From the NCBI RefSeq assembly GCF_014385085.1, contig NZ_JACRTD010000003.1:124001-188000 (forward strand): 64,000 nt of DNA. Direction: 5' to 3'. Numbering within the stretch: position 1 is the first letter of the stretch; each line of letters starts with the position of its first letter. A program made the position numbers and the translations under genes. Source of the stretch: Youxingia wuxianensis (GTDB lineage: Bacteria > Bacillota > Clostridia > Oscillospirales > Ruminococcaceae). Shown one piece after another: positions 48,530 to 56,177 of the stretch. Under the pieces are notes generated by a model. It saw only the letters and a list, made by a program, of their open reading frames with translations, had not been told where the DNA came from and searched no databases.

Positions 48530-48874
48530 GTGGCCAACAAAAAAAAACGAGGACAATTAAGCGCGGTAGTAGCGGGGACAGGATCCGGAGGCCAGCAGAT
48601 TAGCTATATCCCAGATCCGAATAGCTCTTTGTCGGATGTGGCCGCTGCAGGCGCGGGCGTGGATACCGCCGCCCAGCCGGTGACCGCCAATCACGTAGGT
48701 TCTTTAGGGGAAGGATCTATGTTTGTTTTTGCGGCGGCTACAGTTGCCAATATTCTGTGTGATAATTTGTCCCAGACCCAGATTAATCTTTTGGGAAATT
48801 TTCTCTCGGTGGTTACCACTTGTGTATTTGCTATACTAACTGTCGAAAGTCCCAATGATATATTGGAGAATTAA
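48530..48874 (+). CDS. Small protein with C-terminal membrane segments, unknown
   Basis: A 114-residue protein starting with GTG behind GGATGGTGATAGA. Basic start (ANKKKRGQLSAVVAG), a Gly/Ser/Ala-rich middle without obvious fold, then two hydrophobic stretches (SMFVFAAATVANILC; LLGNFLSVVTTCVFAILTV) from about 63 on. It looks like small uncharacterised Clostridia proteins but I do not recognise the family with confidence. It follows the PTS-like gene by 69 bp and ends at a strong hairpin. Confidence 0.6.
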   Translation: MANKKKRGQLSAVVAGTGSGGQQISYIPDPNSSLSDVAAAGAGVDTAAQPVTANHVGSLGEGSMFVFAAATVANILCDNLSQTQINLLGNFLSVVTTCVFAILTVESPNDILEN

Positions 48875-48878
48875 TATA

Positions 48879-48906
48879 TTGCATAAATAGGAAAATATGG
48901 TATAAT
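48879..48906 (+). promoter_or_regulatory. Promoter of ECF sigma operon, overlapping an inverted repeat
   Basis: TTGCAT (48879-48884), 16 bp, TATAAT (48901-48906) with TGG before it (extended -10). The -10 overlaps the left arm of the palindrome at 48904-48936. Confidence 0.65.
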
Positions 48907-48944
48907 AAGTGTACTAAGACGATTAGTACACTTATTGTTTTTTT
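48904..48944 (+). terminator. Terminator or operator: 14-bp perfect inverted repeat
   Basis: AATAAGTGTACTAA and TTAGTACACTTATT flank GACGA, followed by GTTTTTTT. It ends the upstream gene, but because a promoter -10 overlaps its left arm it may also control the sigma operon. Confidence 0.8.
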
Positions 48945-48974
48945 ATAAAAGATTACAAATTGATGCAGTAAAAT

Positions 48975-49008
48975 AAACGGTGAGGCCCACTATATGGGTG
49001 AACCGTTT
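48975..49008 (+). promoter_or_regulatory. Hairpin in the 5' leader of the sigma factor gene
   Basis: AAACGGT (48975-48981) pairs with ACCGTTT (49002-49008), with an inner CCCA/TGGG stem. No T-run follows. Role unknown. Confidence 0.5.
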
Positions 49009-49030
49009 GTAGACGAAAATGGTGATGAAA

Positions 49031-49558
49031 ATGGTAGTAGATGTAGCGACAGTAAAACAAGCTCGGCTTGGTGATAAAGAAAGTTTTGCGATGGTTTATG
49101 AGCAGGTTGCTGATGACCTTTATAAAGTTGCGCTCTACAGCCTGGGAAATGCTTATGACGCACAGGATGTAGTCAGCGAAACGTTTATTGAAGCGTACAA
49201 AGGCATAAAGAACCTTCGTGATGACAACAGTTTCAAACCTTGGATCATGCGCATCCTTTCCATACGCTGCAAACGGAAAATCGGACAGTACATAACGGGA
49301 AGAAATCAGCTGGATATTGAGGATTTCATGGGCTTAGCGGAAGGCGGGGACAGTATGGAGGAAAAATCCTCCCGAAAGCTGGAACTGCTGCGCGCGCTGG
49401 AAACTCTCACCCCTCAGGAACGTCAGATTGTGGCGCTTGCGGTGGTGCAGGGATACACCGTCCGTGAAACCGCGGAAATTTTGGGCGCCCCTCAGGGAAC
49501 AGTAAGCTCAAAACTTCACCGCACACTGAAAAAACTGCGTGCCCAGCTTGAAAAATAA
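49031..49558 (+). CDS. ECF-type RNA polymerase sigma factor
   Basis: A sigma-70 family factor with only regions 2 and 4. Region 2 is at about 10-75 (DKESFAMVYEQVADDLYKVAL, given in part; YDAQDVVSETFIEAYKGI), region 4 at about 120-175 (LETLTPQERQIVALAVVQGY, TVRETAEILGAPQGTVSSKL, HRTLKKLRAQL). Start ATG 49031 follows GGTGATGAAA; ATG 49025 or 49019 are possible. 175 residues from that start. The next gene, 27 bp on, encodes a one-span membrane protein that may be its anti-sigma factor. Promoter and hairpin upstream suggest separate control. Confidence 0.9.
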   Translation: MVVDVATVKQARLGDKESFAMVYEQVADDLYKVALYSLGNAYDAQDVVSETFIEAYKGIKNLRDDNSFKPWIMRILSIRCKRKIGQYITGRNQLDIEDFMGLAEGGDSMEEKSSRKLELLRALETLTPQERQIVALAVVQGYTVRETAEILGAPQGTVSSKLHRTLKKLRAQLEK

Positions 49559-49585
49559 ATTCTCCCGGGAAAGGAGCGACAGCCG

Positions 49586-51862
49586 ATGCGCGAACATAAC
49601 GAAAAAGAAATAACCAGCGATATAGAACTGCTGAAAGACCGATTTTTGGAACTGGACGAAGATATAAAACGGCCTTATGCTCTTTCCGGGGAGGTGTTAA
49701 GGCAGAAGCTTACCGATGTGCAGGCGCAGGATCCCCAGCCTTCTAAACGGGCTTGGTGGAAACCGGTTTTGGCCTGTGCGGCCACCTTTGTTGTAGTGAT
49801 CGGAGCGGTATATGCTTTTGATGCAAGCCAGCAGGAGGTTCCCCTCATACAGAAGAGCAATCCGGAAGTATCCGGTCAGGTGCAGAGCACTGCCGTTTCA
49901 GCACTTCAAAGCGCAGCGCAGGAGGATTCCGATCAACCGGAAGAAGGGCAGGCTTACTATGCCGAAGATTATACCCAGGTTCGGGATATCATCTTTGAGA
50001 AAATGGGCGGTGTGGAGAGCTTAACGCCGCCGGAGGCGGAATATAAGGGCAGTTTTTTCGATCGGATTTTAGGAGGTATTTTTAATAAAAGCAGCAACTC
50101 TACTTCTGCCGGCGCCGCTGTGGATATGGCTGCGGCGGATGGCGCAGTTGCACAGGAAGCAGAAATAGCTATGGACGACGCTATGGCTATGCCGAATACG
50201 GCGGGCAGCGGTATGGATTATTCCCAGACCAATGTCCAGGAGACTGGTGTGGACGAAGCGGACATAGTAAAAACCGATGGAGAGTATCTGTACAGTTACG
50301 TATATAAAAATTCTTATACTCGCGGGCCTACTATTTTTATTACGGATGCTCAGGATATGAAAGTAACTTCCAAAATTATATTGGAAGATATGAATGTGAA
50401 TGAGTTTTATCTCAGCGGAGATTATTTGGTAACTGTAGGTTACGGTTATGCAGAAATTCCCATCACTCCTTCCACTATTGTGGAAGAAACGGACGATACG
50501 ATAATAAAAGAGGCGGAGAAGGCGGGGGCGACTTATTCCCAGGACTGGTCGGAAGCGGATATTTACCGCAACAGTACAGTGCAAGCGGTGGTATACGATG
50601 TGAGCAACAAAGCCCAGCCGAAAAAGGTACGTACCTTTAACCAGGATGGAGACTATATTTCTTCCCGGGTAAAAGACGGAGTGCTTTATCTGGTAAGCAC
50701 CCGGTGGATCTATCCGGATTTTACAAATAAGAACACTCCTATGAGTGAAATGGTTCCGATTGTTTATGACGGCGCTTCTGGGGCGGCGAAACTAATCCCG
50801 GCGGACCAGATCGCGGTGGCACCCAAATCTCAGGATTATAACTATGCTATCGTTTCTTCTTTAGATATAAAAGGCGGCGGTGCGAAAACACAGGCGGTGT
50901 TGGGCGGAGGACAGGGAATTTACATGTCCAATGACAACTTGTATGTGTACTATACTACTTATAATGACCGGGTAACTTCCGATCAGCAGACAAAAAATTT
51001 CGGAAGCTATTCGGGAACCAATATTATTAAATTTGCGGTGAACGGCCTGAGTGTGAATTTGAAAGAAACCGCTTATGTTGACGGTTATACGGATGGTCAG
51101 TTTGCCTTCAGTGAACATCAGGGAAACCTGCGTGTAGCAACCACGGCAGAACTGCTTACGGGTTACAGCTCAAACAATGTGTATGTGCTGGATCAGAATA
51201 TGAAGCAGATTGGAAAGCTGGAAGATTTAGCACCGGGCGAAAGAATTTATTCAGTACGTTATATGGATGATATGGCATATGTAGTTACCTTCCGGGAAAC
51301 CGATCCGCTCTTTGCCATCGACCTGTCCGACCCAACCTCTCCGAAGGTTATGGGCCAGTTGAAGATACCGGGATTTAGTGAATATCTGCATCCGATTGAT
51401 GACCATACTCTCATTGGGATCGGACAGGACACTGATATCAACCAATGGGGCGGCGTTTCGACTACCGGGCTAAAGGTGAGTATGTTTGACGTCAGCGATC
51501 CGCTCAACCCCAGGGAGCTGCATGTATATAACCTAGGGGTAGAAGGAAGTTATTCAGAAGCGCTTTATAATCATAAGGCGGTTATGTTTAATCTAAAGCG
51601 TAATTTGATGGCATTCCCTGCCTCTGTGGCAAACACTTCTGGTTATTCTCAAAACGCTTATTATGTACTTTCTTACTCTGTGACAGATGGATTTGAACTG
51701 AAAAAATCTATTACACATGGAGAGGCGGATACCTATAACGGTTTTAACGAAGTCAACCGGGGACAGTATATTGGCAATATCCTGTATACTTTTTCTCCAG
51801 AACAGATTGTAAGCTATGATATGGACGCTTTCACAGAGAAAGATTCTGTTTTGCTGAAATAA
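49586..51862 (+). CDS. Membrane-anchored beta-propeller protein, possible anti-sigma sensor
   Basis: A 758-residue protein. Cytoplasmic start of about 50 residues with helical, charged sequence (IELLKDRFLELDEDIKRPYA), one membrane helix (about 54-74, WWKPVLACAATFVVVIGAVY), a low-complexity external linker (about 75-210, Ala/Asp/Glu/Gln rich), then a large propeller opening with the signature TNVQETGVDEADIVKTDGEY of the C-terminal beta-propeller family (Pfam Beta_propel) and repeated blades (YDVSNKAQPKKVRTF, FAIDLSDPTSPKVMGQLKI, SMFDVSDPLNPRELHVY). A terminator follows. Position behind an ECF sigma gene and the N-in topology suggest an anti-sigma factor whose outer domain senses a signal; this is inference. 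Confidence 0.85.
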   Translation: MREHNEKEITSDIELLKDRFLELDEDIKRPYALSGEVLRQKLTDVQAQDPQPSKRAWWKPVLACAATFVVVIGAVYAFDASQQEVPLIQKSNPEVSGQVQSTAVSALQSAAQEDSDQPEEGQAYYAEDYTQVRDIIFEKMGGVESLTPPEAEYKGSFFDRILGGIFNKSSNSTSAGAAVDMAAADGAVAQEAEIAMDDAMAMPNTAGSGMDYSQTNVQETGVDEADIVKTDGEYLYSYVYKNSYTRGPTIFITDAQDMKVTSKIILEDMNVNEFYLSGDYLVTVGYGYAEIPITPSTIVEETDDTIIKEAEKAGATYSQDWSEADIYRNSTVQAVVYDVSNKAQPKKVRTFNQDGDYISSRVKDGVLYLVSTRWIYPDFTNKNTPMSEMVPIVYDGASGAAKLIPADQIAVAPKSQDYNYAIVSSLDIKGGGAKTQAVLGGGQGIYMSNDNLYVYYTTYNDRVTSDQQTKNFGSYSGTNIIKFAVNGLSVNLKETAYVDGYTDGQFAFSEHQGNLRVATTAELLTGYSSNNVYVLDQNMKQIGKLEDLAPGERIYSVRYMDDMAYVVTFRETDPLFAIDLSDPTSPKVMGQLKIPGFSEYLHPIDDHTLIGIGQDTDINQWGGVSTTGLKVSMFDVSDPLNPRELHVYNLGVEGSYSEALYNHKAVMFNLKRNLMAFPASVANTSGYSQNAYYVLSYSVTDGFELKKSITHGEADTYNGFNEVNRGQYIGNILYTFSPEQIVSYDMDAFTEKDSVLLK

Positions 51863-51867
51863 TCTAA

Positions 51868-51909
51868 AATCAAAAAATTAGCCGCTGTTAATAACAGCGG
51901 CTAATTTTG
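51868..51909 (+). terminator. Intrinsic terminator
   Basis: AAAATTAGCCGCTGTT and AACAGCGGCTAATTTT flank AAT: a perfect 16-bp stem behind the propeller gene. Confidence 0.88.
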
Positions 51910-51930
51910 ACTGGAAGGAAACGGATAAAA

Positions 51931-52374
51931 ATGGAAATCTATGTGGATGCGGATGCCTGTCCGGTAAAAGAAATCATTGTACGGGAAGCGAAAAAACGAA
52001 AAATTCCTGTGACCATGGTGATTGATACCAGCCATGAACTCAGCGATGGCTACAGCCGGATCATTACGGTAGACAAAGCAAGGGACAGTGTGGATATTAA
52101 ACTGATCAACTTAGTAAGCCCAGGGGATCTGGTGGTCACCCAGGATTTTGGCGTAGCGGCGATGGCGCTGGGGAAAAGGGCGGCGGCTCTCAACCAAAAT
52201 GGGTTGATCTACACCTCGGAAAATATGGATCGATTACTGTTTGAGCGCCACATTGGACAAAAAGTACGCCGCAGCGGGGGAAAAACCGGAACAATGAAGA
52301 AAAGAACGTCAAAAGAAGACGAAAATTTTGAAATTTCTCTGAAAAAGCTGCTAAATGAGCTGGAAAAATGTTGA
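51931..52374 (+). CDS. YaiI/YqxD family protein (DUF188)
   Basis: A 147-residue member of the UPF0178 family, which has a PIN/NYN-like nuclease fold by prediction. It starts MEIYVDADACPVKEIIVREA with the conserved Asp pair, and has VTMVIDTSHEL, DKARDSVDIKLINLV and GDLVVTQDFGVAAMAL. The start ATG 51931 follows AAGGAAACGGATAAAA; the open frame begins eight codons earlier. Function of the family is not established. Single gene. Confidence 0.93.
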   Translation: MEIYVDADACPVKEIIVREAKKRKIPVTMVIDTSHELSDGYSRIITVDKARDSVDIKLINLVSPGDLVVTQDFGVAAMALGKRAAALNQNGLIYTSENMDRLLFERHIGQKVRRSGGKTGTMKKRTSKEDENFEISLKKLLNELEKC

Positions 52375-52460
52375 AAAATTTTTGCATAAATTGTATAATA
52401 TATTTGTGGAAGTTTACCTATTAATATAGAGTTGAGATGATGGACAAGGAGGGGATAAGG

Positions 52461-54734
52461 GTGAAAATGGCGATAAAACGGATAGTGGTTCTTTTTCTGT
52501 CTCTTGTAATGGTGCTTTCCGTAAGTGGGGTAGTGCTGCTGGCGCAGGATCAGACACCGGAGGAAACCTTGCCGTCTATGTGTACGGTGTGCGGGCTGGC
52601 AAGAGGAGAATGCACCTGTGAAAAATGTACTGTTTGTCAGAATTGCGTCGCTGACTGCATCACTTATCAGGTATGCCAGCGGTGTGAAGTTTGTCATGCC
52701 TTGCTTGCGGACTGTCTGTGCGAACGCTGTTCCGCGTGTCATCTTCTGCGAGCGGATTGTACCTGTGACAGATGTTCTGTTTGCCAGGAGCTTTTAGCAG
52801 ACTGCCTGTGCGACCGCTGTTCTGCGTGTCATCTTCTGCGGGCGGATTGTACCTGTGAAAAATGTACGTCCTGCCAGCAGTCTTTGGCGGACTGCACCTG
52901 CGAGCGGTGTACAGTTTGCGGAAAACTGATCGCCGACTGTCAGTGCGAACGGTGTCAGACCTGCCATAAATTGACGGAAGAATGTATCTGTGAAAAGAGT
53001 ACTCTTTGCGCTATTTGTGGAAAGGATCCCTGCGAATGTCCGACTAATTCTATTTTACGTACTCCAGGAACAGATATGATGGAGGTATATGTAAGCGTCT
53101 CTACTGGCAATGATACAACCGGAACCGGGCTTTCGGATGCTCCGTTAGCTACTTTGGGGGCGGCTGTCAATGCGGTTGCCAGCGGCGGAACGATCCATCT
53201 TGTGGATGGAAGTTTCAGCGCATCTTCCCTTACCCTTAGTAAATCAGTCACTTTAGCCGGCACAGGAAGTGTAGAGCTTACCGAAAGCACCATTACCGGG
53301 ACGCTGACAATTGCTACGACTGGCGGTGTAACCATTCATAAAAGTACCGTTAGCGGTCAGATAAAACTGGCGGTATCGACCTCAGCCACTATTGATCTTT
53401 CCCGTAATTATGGCGGCGTAGTTTCGCTTGTGATGGATGGCGGCGCGTTTACTGGCGGCGGAAAACTGGTTAATACCCCTTATTATAACAGTTCCAACCT
53501 GCTGGTTTATCCGTCTCTTTCAGAAATTCCTTCAGAGATTTTAGAACTTAGTCCGAGCGGTGATCTTTCCAGATACGAAGAGGAGATTACGGCTGCGGTA
53601 AATACGGTGCGGGGAATTACGGATAAAAGCACTTTAACCAGTTCCGCAAATCAGAAAATTTTGGAAAAGCTGCTGCCTCTGCATAAAAAGCTTAACAATC
53701 TGGGCAGTGTAACGATAACTAACAATAACTCCCGCTGGGTAGAGAATCCTTCTGTTTTGGGCGCTGAACTATCAGCGGACGCCGGAGCGGGAATGGAAAT
53801 TGTTTTTTCCCGTCTTACCTCCGATGTGGTTATCCCCAGCGATTATCGGGAGAGCGGCTTGGAATTTGAAGTGGATTTGAAAATAAACGGCAGTGACAAG
53901 GAGCCGGATGCGCCGCTTACTGTTTCTATCGACCTTCCCAGCAGCGTATCTACCTCCCGTCTGAAAGTGCTGGATTTCCATGGGGGCAGAAGGGATCCGG
54001 ATGTGATTACTCCGTCCAGAAGCGGCGACCGCATTACTTTTACGCTGCCATATACGGGGCCGATTGTGGTAGTAAACGCAAAATCAGGAGGGTCTTCCGG
54101 CGGTTCGTCCAGCAGCAATAGTACGGAAAAAGAAATCGACCGTCTGTGGCAGAAGACTGTCCGTTCGATTAAAAATGCTTCCAGCGGCGATACAGTGCGG
54201 GTAAGCTCGAAAATTACCAACTATATGCCTACCACTGTGCTGGACGCGTTAAAAGGAAAAGACGTCACCTTAAAAGTTGCTTTTAAAAAGGACACAGTAG
54301 AAATTTATGGGAAAGATATTGGCACTATCCCAAGAAACCAGGCCTATTACTCTTATGCACAGTTGAAAGAATTGTTTGGGGAAGGCGGTTCCTCCTCTGA
54401 TTCTGACTCTGCCTCCAAACCAAGCAATCCGACGACTGGCGGAACATGGTATAACCCGCCGGCTGTGGTTTATCCCTCTGTGCCGTCGCAGCCATCCGGA
54501 ACCACCGACGGTTCTGCGGGGACTACCGTACCATCCTTGGACAATCAGCCGACTGCTCCGTCTCTGCCTGAGATAGAACAAAAGGAAGAAGAGGTGGAGA
54601 TTATCCCTGGTACTCCGGCGTCCCAAATACGGCCGTTGTCCAGTCCGATTGTGATTTTGGTAATCGTGTTGTCCTGCGCTGTGGGAGCTGGCATTATCAC
54701 CTATGTTATTTGCAGAGGTAAACGCGAAGCATAA
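52461..54734 (+). CDS. Surface protein with Cys4 tandem repeats, beta-helix region and C-terminal anchor
   Basis: A 757-residue protein. GTG 52461 lies 6 bases behind AAGGAGGGG. Signal peptide: MAIKRIV then VLFLSLVMVLSVSGVVLLA. Residues about 40-195 are about ten copies of a 15-residue unit Cys-x2-Cys-x6-Cys-x-Cys-[EDK]-[RK] (e.g. CSACHLLRADCTCDR), over 40 Cys in total. About 205-345: repeated hydrophobic ladder (TIHLVDGSFSASSLTLSKSV, TLTIATTGGVTIHKSTVSG) like a right-handed beta-helix of DUF1565/pectate-lyase type. Then a globular part, a Ser/Gly/Pro linker and a final membrane helix (IVILVIVLSCAVGAGIITYV) with CRGKREA. No LPxTG. At DNA level a 90-bp block is nearly duplicated (52711 and 52801), showing recent expansion by two units. 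Confidence 0.85.
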   Translation: MKMAIKRIVVLFLSLVMVLSVSGVVLLAQDQTPEETLPSMCTVCGLARGECTCEKCTVCQNCVADCITYQVCQRCEVCHALLADCLCERCSACHLLRADCTCDRCSVCQELLADCLCDRCSACHLLRADCTCEKCTSCQQSLADCTCERCTVCGKLIADCQCERCQTCHKLTEECICEKSTLCAICGKDPCECPTNSILRTPGTDMMEVYVSVSTGNDTTGTGLSDAPLATLGAAVNAVASGGTIHLVDGSFSASSLTLSKSVTLAGTGSVELTESTITGTLTIATTGGVTIHKSTVSGQIKLAVSTSATIDLSRNYGGVVSLVMDGGAFTGGGKLVNTPYYNSSNLLVYPSLSEIPSEILELSPSGDLSRYEEEITAAVNTVRGITDKSTLTSSANQKILEKLLPLHKKLNNLGSVTITNNNSRWVENPSVLGAELSADAGAGMEIVFSRLTSDVVIPSDYRESGLEFEVDLKINGSDKEPDAPLTVSIDLPSSVSTSRLKVLDFHGGRRDPDVITPSRSGDRITFTLPYTGPIVVVNAKSGGSSGGSSSSNSTEKEIDRLWQKTVRSIKNASSGDTVRVSSKITNYMPTTVLDALKGKDVTLKVAFKKDTVEIYGKDIGTIPRNQAYYSYAQLKELFGEGGSSSDSDSASKPSNPTTGGTWYNPPAVVYPSVPSQPSGTTDGSAGTTVPSLDNQPTAPSLPEIEQKEEEVEIIPGTPASQIRPLSSPIVILVIVLSCAVGAGIITYVICRGKREA
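52598..53040 (+). repeat. Tandem coding repeats (45-bp unit) for Cys4 modules
   Basis: The unit recurs with a 45-bp period; the 58-bp stretches beginning at 52711 and 52801 differ at only a few bases and are 90 bp apart, i.e. duplicated as a pair of units. Confidence 0.85.
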
Positions 54735-54752
54735 AAGAATATTTAAATAGTG

Positions 54753-54790
54753 CACCCCCTCACTCTGTTGTATCAAGAGTGAGGGGGATT
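54753..54790 (+). terminator. Strong hairpin behind the cysteine-repeat gene
   Basis: CCCCCTCACTCT (54755-54766) and AGAGTGAGGGGG (54776-54787) form a perfect 12-bp stem. There is no T-run (ATTATAC follows), so it may be an mRNA 3' end stabiliser or a weak terminator backed by the next hairpin. Confidence 0.6.
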
Positions 54791-54793
54791 ATA

Positions 54794-54828
54794 CAAAAAG
54801 GCCTCGGCGTAAGCCGAGGCCTTTTTTC
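54794..54828. terminator. Bidirectional terminator before rpsR
   Basis: AAAAAGGCCTCGGC and GCCGAGGCCTTTTTT flank GTAA, between convergent genes. Confidence 0.92.
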
Positions 54829-54836
54829 AATCATTA

Positions 54837-55088
54837 TTAATCGCTGATATAAGGCAACAACGCCAGATGGCGGGCGCGTTTAATCGCAATTGTTAACTGG
54901 CGCTGATGACGGGCACAAGTGCCGGTCACACGACGGGGCACAATTTTAGCGCGTTCGCTGAGATATCTTCTCAGGCGGGGAACATCTTTATAATCGATAG
55001 GGCCCAGTTTGTCAACACAGAAGGAGCATACTTTTTTTCTGCCTTTTCTGTTGCCGCCGCGAGGGCCTCTGCTTTCGGATCTTTCCAT
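54837..55088 (-). CDS. rpsR: 30S ribosomal protein S18
   Basis: S18 pairs with S6 on the 30S platform. The 83-residue protein has [37 protein letters not shown] and [21 protein letters not shown]. Two Cys at CSFC suggest a zinc-binding (C+) type, with Cys of GTCARH as a third ligand. Last of rpsF-ssb-rpsR. AAGGAGGTTTTAAGC ribosome site. Confidence 0.98.
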   Translation of the reverse strand: MERSESRGPRGGNRKGRKKVCSFCVDKLGPIDYKDVPRLRRYLSERAKIVPRRVTGTCARHQRQLTIAIKRARHLALLPYISD

Positions 55089-55155
55089 GCTTAAAACCTC
55101 CTTGTAATGATAAGTGTCAAAAGATACACAAAATTTTGGATGAATAACTTGTTAA

Positions 55156-55605
55156 TTAGAACGGCAGATCGTCACTGTCCGCAGCCATCTCAGAAAAATC
55201 ACCCACATCGCCGCTGGCATAAGAAACCGCAGGTTCCGCAGGGGAGGGCGCAGCAGTAAACGCAGTAGGCGCAACACCGCCGGCAGGCTTGCTGTCAGCG
55301 AAGTAAGCGGCGTCTACAACCACTTCTACAGCAGTACGCTTATTTCCGCTTTTATCCTCATAGTTTCTAGTCTGGATAGAACCTTCCAAAGCGATCATTC
55401 TGCCCTTGGCAAAATATTTAGCGATAAATTCCGCTGTCTGGCGCCAAGCGACACAATTAATAAAATCGGTTTGGCGGTTTCCGTCCCGGCCGCCGAAATT
55501 ACGGTCTACAGCGACGCTAAAAGAAACAACGGAAACTCCATTAGGGGTTTGCCTTAATTCTGGGTCGGCAGTAAGTCTGCCCATAAGAATAGCTCTATTT
55601 AACAT
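55156..55605 (-). CDS. ssb: Single-stranded DNA-binding protein
   Basis: SSB covers single-stranded DNA at forks and recruits repair proteins. The 149 residues have the OB fold (MLNRAILMGRLTADPELRQT, FINCVAWRQTAEFIAKYFAKG, LEGSIQTRNYEDKSGNKRTA), a linker rich in Ala/Pro, and the acidic tip DSDDLPF that binds partners. Its place between rpsF and rpsR is the standard one of Firmicutes. Confidence 0.97.
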   Translation of the reverse strand: MLNRAILMGRLTADPELRQTPNGVSVVSFSVAVDRNFGGRDGNRQTDFINCVAWRQTAEFIAKYFAKGRMIALEGSIQTRNYEDKSGNKRTAVEVVVDAAYFADSKPAGGVAPTAFTAAPSPAEPAVSYASGDVGDFSEMAADSDDLPF

Positions 55606-55621
55606 ATCAGTCTACCATCCC

Positions 55622-55924
55622 TTACGCTTCTTCGTCTTTGGCAATAATCAAAGAACGAAGCACGCCGTCTGTGATTTTGTAAATACGGTCCAGCTCAGCA
55701 GGAAACTCTGGAGCAGCCGAAAACTCAACCACTACATAGTAACCTTCGGTTTCATCATTAATCGGGTACGCAAGGCGTCTTTGACCCCATGTGTCCACAT
55801 TGTTGATAGTACCGTTTTCGCTGATAAGGCTGTTGAATTTTTCAACCAGAGCATTTACGCTCTCCTCACCGTCTTTGACACTGAAAACCATCACAGTTTC
55901 ATAGTTGGCTATAAGCTTTGCCAT
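55622..55924 (-). CDS. rpsF: 30S ribosomal protein S6
   Basis: S6 is a primary partner of S18. The 100-residue protein starts AKLIANYETVMVFSVKDGEE, has WGQRRLAYPINDETEGYYVV and DRIYKITDGVLRSLIIAKD. AAGGAGGTGTTCAATAA ribosome site. First gene of the operon, with its own promoter 90 bases upstream. Confidence 0.97.
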   Translation of the reverse strand: MAKLIANYETVMVFSVKDGEESVNALVEKFNSLISENGTINNVDTWGQRRLAYPINDETEGYYVVVEFSAAPEFPAELDRIYKITDGVLRSLIIAKDEEA

Positions 55925-56013
55925 TTATTGAACACCTCCTTTTGGACATTAGGCTCTGCCGCGAGGGCAGGGCAAGGATGTATGCCGGAAGTTATTATCC
56001 GACTAACTAGGTT
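55925..56013 (-). promoter_or_regulatory. 5' leader of rpsF operon
   Basis: The transcript leader of about 80 bases contains CTTGCCCTGCCCTCGCGGCAGAGCC parts (GCCCTGCC, GCGGCAGAGC) that can form a stem. In many bacteria the S6-S18 complex binds such a leader to repress the operon; I could not confirm the specific motif here. Confidence 0.4.
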
Positions 56014-56042
56014 ATTATACCAGTCTTAGAACAATTAGTCAA
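56014..56042 (-). promoter_or_regulatory. Promoter of rpsF-ssb-rpsR
   Basis: Minus strand TTGACT (56042-56037), 17 bp, TATAAT (56019-56014), with TGG before the -10. Confidence 0.85.
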
Positions 56043-56177
56043 TAGACAACCAGCTGTTTTATCTATTTTGAAAATACCAGAAAAGAGCGGAGATAGGCAA
56101 ATTCTCCACAAATTCGCTGTTATCCATAAGGAAATTGTGGTATACTTATTCCATTAAAAAGACAGAGGTGACACAAA

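Noticed and set aside
48841..48847. Single TGTCGAA near the end of the small membrane protein gene as a 0A box for the sigma operon
   Set aside because: It is a lone copy in coding sequence, 32 bp upstream of the -35; not comparable with the tandem sites.
52598..53040. Cysteine repeat region as a CRISPR array
   Set aside because: The repeats are contiguous 45-bp coding units in frame, without spacers.
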